Source of the DNA: Bacillota bacterium
GTDB taxonomy: Bacteria; Bacillota; Clostridia; Christensenellales; CAG-138
Assembly (NCBI GenBank): GCA_023461495.1
Contig: JAEYLA010000022.1
Location: 1-5,320, forward strand
DNA: 5,320 bases
Reading direction: 5' to 3'
Position numbers and translations under genes: made by a program
The notes under the pieces: model-generated
What the model was told of the DNA's origin: nothing
What the model saw: the letters and a program-made list of their open reading frames with translations, nothing else
Database searches by the model: none
In this document: positions 1 to 4,686 of the stretch, in pieces
How positions within the stretch are numbered: position 1 is the stretch's first letter
Layout: every line of letters starts with the position of its first letter

Positions 1-263
1 TGATTGGCACCGGCAAAGCCAGCGATATGGATTACGTGCAGGCTTCCATTCAGGCTGTAAAATCTATCAACCCTGAGATTTATGTCCTGCAGGGCGCGGG
101 CATCAGCAACGGGCAGGATGTGTACCGCGTGATATTTGCCGGCGCGGAGGCCACCGGATCGTCAAGCGGCATCATAAAAGCGCAGGATCGCGCAGCCATG
201 GTCGACGAGATGATAGGCGCCGTGCGGCGGGCCTGGGATGATCGGCTGGCTGGAGATAAATAA
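1..263 (+). CDS. Triose-phosphate isomerase family protein, C-terminal part (5' end outside window)
   Basis: This is the last 86 codons of a TIM-barrel protein, in frame from base 3 to a TAA stop at 261-263. The first visible residues, IGTGKAS, match the end of the flexible lid loop (loop 6) of triose-phosphate isomerases. Further on, GAGIS and the glycine/serine-rich GSSSGI sit where the family binds the substrate phosphate after strands 7 and 8. The IKAQD-type ending resembles the short archaeal-type TIM subfamily more than classical bacterial TpiA. The catalytic Lys, His and Glu lie upstream of the window, so activity cannot be checked. Classical TIM interconverts glyceraldehyde-3-phosphate and dihydroxyacetone phosphate, but divergent copies also isomerise other phosphosugars such as tetrulose phosphates. 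With a YjbQ-family gene 44 bp downstream on the same strand, a catabolic paralogue is as likely as the glycolytic enzyme. The family assignment is fairly secure; the substrate is unknown. Confidence 0.75.
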   Translation, partial: IGTGKASDMDYVQASIQAVKSINPEIYVLQGAGISNGQDVYRVIFAGAEATGSSSGIIKAQDRAAMVDEMIGAVRRAWDDRLAGDK

Positions 264-307
264 ATGGTTTTCTGGTATTCCTTAAAAAACGCACAGGAGG
301 AAATTTT

Positions 308-928
308 ATGGAATTCAAGGTTTATCAAAAGGAACTGGAGCTGCAATCCCGGGGATGGATCCCCACATTTCATGATGTCACCAAAGAGGTGATCGAGATT
401 GTCGCCGCGTCCGGCGTTAAGAACGGTACCTGCACCATAGCTTCGCACCATACCACCTGTTCTGTGATGGTACAGGAATGCTCCCATGACTTGGACTCGT
501 TCGATTTGGAGTACCTGCAGCACGACCTGCTGGATATCATGCGCAAGATGATTCCCGATTTTGCGGAGGAGCATCAGTACCGCCATCCCGGTCCGATTCA
601 TGCCCAGTTTGGCCGCTATGTTGAGGAACCCGGCAATTACACAAGCATGAATACGGATGGACATCTGCGCAGCGTATTCTTTGGCCGAAGTGAAGCCATG
701 ACCATCAAGGACGGCGTTCTTGATGGGGGCGAATTTGCACATGTATATTTCATTGATTGGGATCATGTCAGGGCCCGCCGCCGCCAGCTCAACATTACCG
801 TCATGGGAACGACGGAGGATGTGGGCGACCGGAAGTGGAACAATGGCGAGGTCATCAACACTCTGCGTAAATATACCCCGGCGGAGAAGGCGGAAATGCC
901 CGAATTCACCCTCCAGCAAAAACGCTGA
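308..928 (+). CDS. YjbQ/UPF0047 family protein (secondary thiamine-phosphate synthase type), extended form
   Basis: The 206-residue product carries the UPF0047/YjbQ signatures in order: a beta-rich start, HHTT at 47-50, an acidic helix (about 59-83), YRH at 91-93, a DGHLRS segment with His119 where the family has its conserved histidine, a DG turn at 135-136, FIDWD at 148-152 and an arginine-rich RARRRQL end of the core at 155-161. E. coli YjbQ has weak thiamine-phosphate synthase side activity, so the database name need not be the true role. Typical members are about 135-140 residues. This one has extra sequence between YRH and the conserved His, and a tail of about 38 residues after the core. 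The ATG at 308 is set by AGGAGG at 295-300 with a 7-nt spacer. It follows the TIM-family gene by 44 bp with no visible promoter, so the two are probably co-transcribed, and a terminator lies 11 bp past the stop. No thiamine-biosynthesis gene is visible. Family call secure, function open. Confidence 0.85.
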   Translation: MEFKVYQKELELQSRGWIPTFHDVTKEVIEIVAASGVKNGTCTIASHHTTCSVMVQECSHDLDSFDLEYLQHDLLDIMRKMIPDFAEEHQYRHPGPIHAQFGRYVEEPGNYTSMNTDGHLRSVFFGRSEAMTIKDGVLDGGEFAHVYFIDWDHVRARRRQLNITVMGTTEDVGDRKWNNGEVINTLRKYTPAEKAEMPEFTLQQKR

Positions 929-939
929 GAATTGTTAAG

Positions 940-970
940 AAAAAAGGGACGGTCATGCCGTTCCTTTTTT
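940..970. terminator. Bidirectional Rho-independent terminator between convergent genes
   Basis: A hairpin with core GGGACGG (946-952) pairs with CCGTTCC (958-964), including one G-T wobble, over a 5-nt loop (953-957). It is flanked by A6 (940-945) and T6 (965-970), which extend the stem. Because it has an A-run on one side and a T-run on the other, it gives a U-tract on both strands. It lies 11 bp after the YjbQ-family stop, and it could also stop transcripts coming from the deacetylase on the other strand. Confidence 0.85.
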
Positions 971-1106
971 ATAGTAAACCAAATGTCGACGGGTAGCGCG
1001 CAAGTACCGCAAACGACTAAGGAAAAAAGATGTAAGCGCTGTGCTTAGTGGGCATAACAGGCATTGGTACTAGCCCCCGTAGTCAACACTGGTTTCTTCC
1101 GTTTTC
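971..1106. other. Non-coding convergence region
   Basis: This 136-bp stretch lies between the YjbQ-family terminator and the deacetylase stop codon. I see no convincing ORF, tRNA or promoter in it. It contains nested short inverted repeats: AGTACC (1003-1008) with GGTACT (1066-1071), and inside these ACTAAG (1016-1021) with CTTAGT (1044-1049). The inner part overlaps the weak terminator candidate. Confidence 0.5.
1022..1047 (-). terminator. Weak candidate terminator for the deacetylase gene
   Basis: On the - strand a short stem TAAGC/GCTTA (1043-1047 with 1033-1037, 5-nt loop) is followed, after 3 nt, by a T6 run (complement of the A-run at 1023-1028). It lies about 60 bp past the deacetylase stop. 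Only five base pairs support it, so it may be accidental; the stronger hairpin at 940-970 could do the same job. Confidence 0.3.
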
Positions 1107-1970
1107 TTAAGACAATCTCGAAAACTGAAGGCCCTGTTTTTGCGCTTCATCGATAAATGCGCCTAAAATTTCTGCATTGTCTTTTGAAACAGCATGCAGA
1201 AGATAAACTGCGCCGTTATGCAGGCCGCCCACCACCTTTGCGTAAGCCTGCTCAGCGCCCATCTGCTTCTTAGTATTCCAATCCACATACGCGAAACTCC
1301 AAAAAACGGATTGATAACCGAGGCTTTGCGTCAGGGCGAGCGTTCGTTCGGAAAATTCCCCCATCGGTGGCCGGAACAGCGTCATGGTGTAATCGAAATT
1401 TTCCTTGATATAGTCATGCAAGGACGTAATCTCGACGCATGCTTTTGCAATGGGCAGCGTCGGCATGGAAGGGTGGGTATAACTATGGTTTCCAATAATG
1501 TGCCCTTCATCGATCATCCGCTGAACGAGCTCGGGATTCCGCTTTGCATAGTCGTAGGTGACGAAGAATACAGCCGGTACGCTCTTTTCCTTTAGTACAT
1601 CCAATATCTTTGGCGTATATCCGTTTTCATAGCCTTCGTCAAACGTCAGATAGATGTCGTTTGTATTGTCCTCTATAAATATGGCGCCATACTTTCCGTA
1701 TTTGTTTTGAAATTCAACGGCGGATATGGGGCGGCGGTCGCTATCGACCTGCTTTCCTTGCCCCCAGCCCTGCTTGGTGTTGTCCAAGGTCTCCAATCCC
1801 GTGGCAAGCGCATGGATGGATGCCGCAATCCCCTTGATTGCATCCACACTCAGCATTGAGCGTTCGGTAATTGCTTCAGCTTCCGTTTTGCCTCCGGCAG
1901 CGTCTTTACTGCCGGGCATCCAAACAGTCAGCAGGCAAAGAATCAAAAATAGCGCAATAAATTTCTTCAT
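1107..1970 (-). CDS. pdaA: PdaA-like polysaccharide (peptidoglycan) deacetylase, secreted
   Basis: The 287-residue product begins with a signal peptide (KK at 2-3, hydrophobic 4-18) that probably directs export. A linker of about 80 residues leads to a NodB-type carbohydrate esterase 4 domain (about 104-285). Its motifs are TFDEG at 109-113, the metal-binding HSYTHP at 162-167, RPPMGEFSE at 200-208, a VDW at 229-231 and LLHAVS at 257-262 with His259. The context TFDxGYENGYTP, the FWSxAxVDW stretch and LLHxVSxDNAE are hallmarks of PdaA, the enzyme that removes the N-acetyl group from MurNAc on the way to muramic-delta-lactam in Bacillus spore cortex; this makes a sporulation role likely here. 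The second acidic position of the usual TFDDG is Glu (Asn in B. subtilis PdaA). The ATG at 1970 has GAGGTG at 1975-1980, four bases upstream. It is separated from the rnf operon by a terminator and has its own candidate promoters. It could instead be a vegetative paralogue. Confidence 0.88.
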   Translation of the reverse strand: MKKFIALFLILCLLTVWMPGSKDAAGGKTEAEAITERSMLSVDAIKGIAASIHALATGLETLDNTKQGWGQGKQVDSDRRPISAVEFQNKYGKYGAIFIEDNTNDIYLTFDEGYENGYTPKILDVLKEKSVPAVFFVTYDYAKRNPELVQRMIDEGHIIGNHSYTHPSMPTLPIAKACVEITSLHDYIKENFDYTMTLFRPPMGEFSERTLALTQSLGYQSVFWSFAYVDWNTKKQMGAEQAYAKVVGGLHNGAVYLLHAVSKDNAEILGAFIDEAQKQGLQFSRLS

Positions 1971-1973
1971 GTT

Positions 1974-2005
1974 ACACCTCGCTTTTAGTATGTATCAGGA
2001 GGTGT
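1974..2005 (-). promoter_or_regulatory. Shine-Dalgarno-sequestering hairpin in the pdaA-like leader
   Basis: On the - strand the leader has ACACCTC (2005 to 1999), an 18-nt spacer, then GAGGTGT (1980 to 1974), a perfect 7-bp inverted repeat. The 3' arm is the Shine-Dalgarno of the deacetylase gene. The 5' arm, as part of CACCTCCT, reproduces the anti-Shine-Dalgarno found at the 3' end of 16S rRNA. A transcript starting upstream could fold so that the ribosome site is hidden. The repeat is seen directly; the regulatory role is inferred. Confidence 0.4.
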
Positions 2006-2014
2006 CGATTATTT
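1986..2014 (-). promoter_or_regulatory. Candidate sigma-G-type promoter for the pdaA-like gene
   Basis: CATACTA (1992 to 1986) fits the sigma-G -10 consensus CATWHTA exactly, and AAATA (2014 to 2010), 17 nt upstream, fits the -35 consensus GHATR at four of five positions. B. subtilis pdaA is expressed in the forespore under sigma-G, which makes this plausible. The weakness is spacing: the start site would fall at about 1978-1980, leaving only about 10 nt of leader, with the Shine-Dalgarno at its very 5' end. Confidence 0.3.
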
Positions 2015-2031
2015 GCGTGAAAAATTGGATG

Positions 2032-2059
2032 TTTATAACAATACAACATGAAAAAACAA
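2032..2059 (-). promoter_or_regulatory. Candidate sigma-A extended -10 promoter for the pdaA-like gene
   Basis: On the - strand TGTTATAAA (2040 to 2032) is a good extended -10 element (TG-n-TATAAA). TTGTTT (2059 to 2054), 16 nt upstream, matches three of six -35 positions and lies in the U-tract of the rnf terminator. A start near 2025 would give a leader of about 55 nt that includes the whole Shine-Dalgarno hairpin. Confidence 0.35.
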
Positions 2060-2092
2060 ACCCAACCTCACCAGTTGGCGGCAAGGTTGGGT
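2051..2092 (-). terminator. Rho-independent terminator of the rnf operon
   Basis: On the - strand a 9-bp perfect stem ACCCAACCT (2092 to 2084) with AGGTTGGGT (2068 to 2060) and a 15-nt loop is followed by TTGTTTTTT (2059 to 2051). It starts 27 bp after the rnfB stop, which places the operon's 3' end here and separates it from the downstream deacetylase gene. Confidence 0.9.
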
Positions 2093-2118
2093 GGGCTTGG
2101 AGATGGAATATATCTGCG

Positions 2119-2931
2119 TTAGGCGGATTGTGTTTTGTTGATACCTGTGTTCCAGATGATCTGGCGCGGGCATTTTTTTGCGCATTCCATACAGCCCGCG
2201 CATTTTTTATAATCAAATACCGGCAGGTCGTGGACCATGGTGATCGCATCGTATTTGCAGCTTTTTGCGCAAATGCTGCAACCGATGCAGCCCACCTTGC
2301 AGTTGTCGCTGACCGCCTTGCCTTTTAATACATTGGAACAGTCAATGCGCACCACGCTGTGCTTTGGCAACAGGCGGATGATCTGGCGCGGGCATTCCGC
2401 CACGCATTTTCCGCAGGTGATACAGCGGCTGTGGTCGATGGTGGAAAGCCCATTGATGATGGTGATAGCATCCGTCGGACAGACCCTTGCGCAGTTTCCA
2501 AAGCCAAGGCAGCTCATGGGGCAGTTTTTTGTACCGTCCGCGACGGCCATGGCGGCGGCGCAGTCCGAAAGGCCTTCATAGTAGAATTTCAGCTGGGTGT
2601 TGTCAAGCGTGCCACGGCACTGAACATGAGCGATGAGCGGCTCGATTTTGTCCGCATCCGCGCCCATAAGCGCTGCAATCTTCTTTGCGTTGTCCGCCGT
2701 GTTGACGGTACATGCGTTGACGGCGGCGCCTTCCGTTACAATGGCGGAAGCGAGCCCATCGCAGCCGGGGAACCCGCACGCACCGCAGTTTGCGCCGGGC
2801 AAGAGTTGCCGCACGGCGTCGATGCGCTCATCCTTTTCTACGGAAAAGAACTTTCCGGCAACGCCCAGCGCCACGCCCAGCAGCAGCCCAAGCAGGGCGA
2901 CGGCCCCTGCGCTGATCCAAATAATCGTCAT
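2119..2931 (-). CDS. rnfB: Ferredoxin:NAD+ oxidoreductase (Rnf complex) iron-sulphur subunit RnfB
   Basis: RnfB is the entry point for electrons from reduced ferredoxin into the Rnf complex. The 270-residue product has one N-terminal membrane helix (about 3-26). A four-cysteine domain typical of RnfB follows (NCGACGFPGC, Cys49, 52, 57, plus Cys74). After it come ferredoxin-like groups at Cys137/141/147/151, Cys170/173/176/180, Cys211/215/218/221/225 and Cys244/247/250/254. With Cys105, 124 and 198 this makes 24 cysteines, enough for at least five [4Fe-4S] clusters and formally six. The protein ends 16 residues after the last cysteine, a shorter tail than in many homologues. The ATG at 2931 has GGGAGGG at 2937-2943 with a 5-nt spacer, placed directly after the rnfA stop (12-bp gap). 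It is the last gene of the operon, followed by the terminator. The soluble domain is expected on the cytoplasmic face. Confidence 0.95.
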   Translation of the reverse strand: MTIIWISAGAVALLGLLLGVALGVAGKFFSVEKDERIDAVRQLLPGANCGACGFPGCDGLASAIVTEGAAVNACTVNTADNAKKIAALMGADADKIEPLIAHVQCRGTLDNTQLKFYYEGLSDCAAAMAVADGTKNCPMSCLGFGNCARVCPTDAITIINGLSTIDHSRCITCGKCVAECPRQIIRLLPKHSVVRIDCSNVLKGKAVSDNCKVGCIGCSICAKSCKYDAITMVHDLPVFDYKKCAGCMECAKKCPRQIIWNTGINKTQSA

Positions 2932-2943
2932 AGAATCCCTCCC

Positions 2944-3531
2944 TTAACGGCCCAAGCCGGAAAACCCCATAAACGCGATCGCCATCAGCCCGGCCGCCAT
3001 CAGGGTGATGGGGAAGCCGCGCAGGGCTTTGGGGATTTCTGCGTTTTCGAGCTTTTCGCGGATGCCCGCCATCAGAATGATGGCGATGGTAAAGCCGACG
3101 CCACCAAATATGCCGTTGACGACGCTTTCCAATAGCGTGTAGTTTTGTTCAATGTTGAGGATGGCAACGCCCAAGACCGCACAGTTGGTGGTGATGAGCG
3201 GCAGGTATACGCCGAGCGACTTGTAGAGCGTCTCGTTTGTTTTCTGGAGCACCATCTCCACAAACTGCACGAGCGCCGCGATGGTCAGAATAAAGGCGAT
3301 GGTCTGCATAAAGCCGATGCCAAGCGGCTCCAACGCCCATTTCTGAATCATCCATGTAAACAGGGAGGCCATGCCCATGACAAATGTGACGGCCATACCC
3401 ATGCCGCTTGCCGATTTGACGTTTTGGGAAACGCCTAAAAACGGGCAGATGCCCAAAAACCGCACCAGTACAAAGTTATTGACCAGCGCCGCGGTGATCG
3501 CTATGAGGGCAAGCCTTACAAGCCATGTCAT
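2944..3531 (-). CDS. rnfA: Rnf complex membrane subunit RnfA
   Basis: The 195-residue product is a very hydrophobic protein of the RnfA/NqrE family with about six membrane helices. It begins MTWLVRLALIAITAALVNNF, as family members do, and continues with LGICPFLGVS (Cys29) and TTNCAVLG (Cys117). In Rnf and the related Na+-NQR these two half-membrane cysteines join the equivalent pair in RnfE to hold an intramembrane iron-sulphur cluster at the subunit interface, which passes electrons across the membrane. The frame is open upstream to an ATG at 3582, but I chose the ATG at 3531: it has GGGAGG 8 nt upstream and matches the family N-terminus, whereas the extra 17 residues are charged and lie inside rnfE. 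The start overlaps the rnfE 3' end by 56 nt, so translation is probably coupled. Confidence 0.95.
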   Translation of the reverse strand: MTWLVRLALIAITAALVNNFVLVRFLGICPFLGVSQNVKSASGMGMAVTFVMGMASLFTWMIQKWALEPLGIGFMQTIAFILTIAALVQFVEMVLQKTNETLYKSLGVYLPLITTNCAVLGVAILNIEQNYTLLESVVNGIFGGVGFTIAIILMAGIREKLENAEIPKALRGFPITLMAAGLMAIAFMGFSGLGR

Positions 3532-4138
3532 TGCTGTTTCCTCCCTTCTTTTTCTTATTGGATAAGAGGTTGAGCGCGCCAAGTATCAGCCCCAGGGTAA
3601 TAAAGCCGCCGGGGGCTAAGAGCATCATCACAACGGGCACATATCCATCTCCGAAGACCGGAATGCCGAACAGGCTGCCCGCGCCAATCAGTTCCCGTAT
3701 GGAGGCGAAGAATGTCAGCGCCGCGGTAAACCCAAGGCCCATGCCCAGGCCGTCCAGCGCGCTCATAAGCGGGGTGTTGGAGCTTGCAAACGCCTCCGCG
3801 CGCGCTAAGATAATGCAGTTCACGACGATGAGCGGAATATACAGCCCCAGCGCCTTGTCAAGCGCCGGAACAAACGCCTTTAGGAGTAGCTGCACAATTG
3901 TCGTAAACGCCGCGATGATCACCACATACGCCGGAATGCGCACCTGTGACGGGATGAAATTGCGCAGCAGGGAAACGAATACGTTGGAGCATATGAGCAC
4001 AAACGTTGCGGCAAGCCCCATACCAACGCCGTTGATCGCCGCGGTGGAAACCGCAAGGGTAGGGCACATGCCCAGTAACAGGCGGAAGGTGGGGTTTTCC
4101 TTCCACAGGCCGTTGAGAAGCACATAGAAGCCTTTCAT
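3476..4138 (-). CDS. rnfE: Rnf complex membrane subunit RnfE
   Basis: The 220-residue product is the RnfE/NqrD-family partner of RnfA. It opens with the family signature GLWKENPTFRLLLGMCP (10-26, Cys25), then NGVGMGLAATFVL, and has IVVNCIILAR (Cys108) and a conserved ASIREL motif at 145-150. About six membrane helices can be seen. Cys25 and Cys108 are the expected ligands, with RnfA Cys29 and Cys117, of the cluster at the RnfA-RnfE interface. The family core ends near residue 192 and is followed by a lysine run and a polar tail. Residues 203-220 are read from the start of rnfA in another frame and have two extra cysteines, so this tail is probably not functionally constrained. Start: the ATG at 4138 shares one base with the rnfG stop (TAATG), with GGGAGGTG 7 nt upstream. 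Confidence 0.95.
   Translation of the reverse strand: MKGFYVLLNGLWKENPTFRLLLGMCPTLAVSTAAINGVGMGLAATFVLICSNVFVSLLRNFIPSQVRIPAYVVIIAAFTTIVQLLLKAFVPALDKALGLYIPLIVVNCIILARAEAFASSNTPLMSALDGLGMGLGFTAALTFFASIRELIGAGSLFGIPVFGDGYVPVVMMLLAPGGFITLGLILGALNLLSNKKKKGGNSNDMACKACPHSDHRGAGQ
3540..3545 (-). promoter_or_regulatory. Shine-Dalgarno that decides the rnfA start
   Basis: GGGAGG on the - strand, within the wider AGGGAGGAAA, lies 8 nt before the ATG at 3531 and inside the 3' part of rnfE. It supports 3531 rather than the in-frame ATG at 3582 as the rnfA start. Confidence 0.75.
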
Positions 4139-4686
4139 TACTGTTCACCTCCCAGCGTAAGCGCAAACGCGCGGGCGGCATTTGCGGCATCCACAACGGC
4201 CTGGGTGGAGATGGTGGCGCCTGTGATTGCGTCCACTTCATTCCCGGTTGCACCGCCGCCCTTTTTCACGGTGATCGTATCGTTTTTCCCGGCGAACTGC
4301 GCCATGAAGTCCGATTTCTGCACGTTTTTGCCAAGGCCGGGGGTCTCGCTGTTGTCCCCAACGGAAATGCCTGTGACCGTGCCGCCTGCTGTTACGCCTA
4401 CGGTAACAGAGAACCTGCCGCCGTAGCCGGACGCTTCCACTTCCATCACATAGCCGTCTTCCGTGCCGCGGACATGGTAGAGGCTCGTGATGCTTTCGGG
4501 CAGCGTTTGTTCCGTATCCTGTATAAACTCCCCCTGAAAAACCTTGCTTCGGGCGGATTCCGCGGCAAGGCGCGTCTGCGCTGCAATGGGCTCTTTCGTC
4601 ACATAGTAGGTTGCGCCCAGCGCAAGCCCGGCGATGAGAGAGATCATGAGAAGCCGCCCGCCCAGATGGATGAGATTACGCAGCAT
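4138..4686 (-). CDS. rnfG: Rnf complex flavoprotein subunit RnfG (covalent FMN)
   Basis: The 182-residue product has one N-terminal membrane helix (about 11-29) and an extracytoplasmic FMN-binding domain. Visible landmarks are GYGGRFSV (87-94), ETPGLGKNV (114-122) and the flavinylation motif TGATIS at 155-160 near the C-terminus. In RnfG/NqrC proteins the last position of SGATxT carries FMN through a phosphoester bond made by ApbE; here that position is Ser160, followed by Thr161. RnfG relays electrons between the RnfA/E cluster and RnfD. The ATG at 4686 has GGGGAGGTG 7 nt upstream and overlaps the rnfD stop by 11 nt; the gene ends in a TAATG junction with rnfE. No apbE gene is in the window. 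At 182 residues it is a short but ordinary clostridial RnfG. Confidence 0.93.
   Translation of the reverse strand: MLRNLIHLGGRLLMISLIAGLALGATYYVTKEPIAAQTRLAAESARSKVFQGEFIQDTEQTLPESITSLYHVRGTEDGYVMEVEASGYGGRFSVTVGVTAGGTVTGISVGDNSETPGLGKNVQKSDFMAQFAGKNDTITVKKGGGATGNEVDAITGATISTQAVVDAANAARAFALTLGGEQ

Noticed and set aside
80..919. A 279-codon open frame on the - strand across the TIM-family and YjbQ-family genes
   Set aside because: It is antisense to two recognisable families with good start context, and its translation has no recognisable motif; GC-rich third positions leave the opposite strand open.
971..1106. A tRNA or riboswitch in the non-coding region
   Set aside because: I could find no cloverleaf, T-loop consensus or known aptamer core; only short inverted repeats are present.
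1997..2051. AGGAGGTG on the + strand (1997-2004) followed at 8 nt by TTG and a 12-codon frame ending in TGA at 2049-2051
   Set aside because: It looks like a ribosome site for a tiny peptide, but there is no + strand promoter, the start codon is TTG, and the motif is better explained as the upstream arm of the leader hairpin of the - strand gene.
2359..3135. A 258-codon open frame on the + strand
   Set aside because: It lies antisense to rnfB and the end of rnfA, whose cysteine motifs leave no doubt about the true frame; it has no Shine-Dalgarno or family features.
3476..3582. A possible programmed frameshift fusing RnfE to RnfA
   Set aside because: The rnfA frame is reachable from rnfE by a +1 shift near the lysine run, but rnfA has its own strong Shine-Dalgarno and a family-typical N-terminus, and both are separate proteins in known Rnf complexes.
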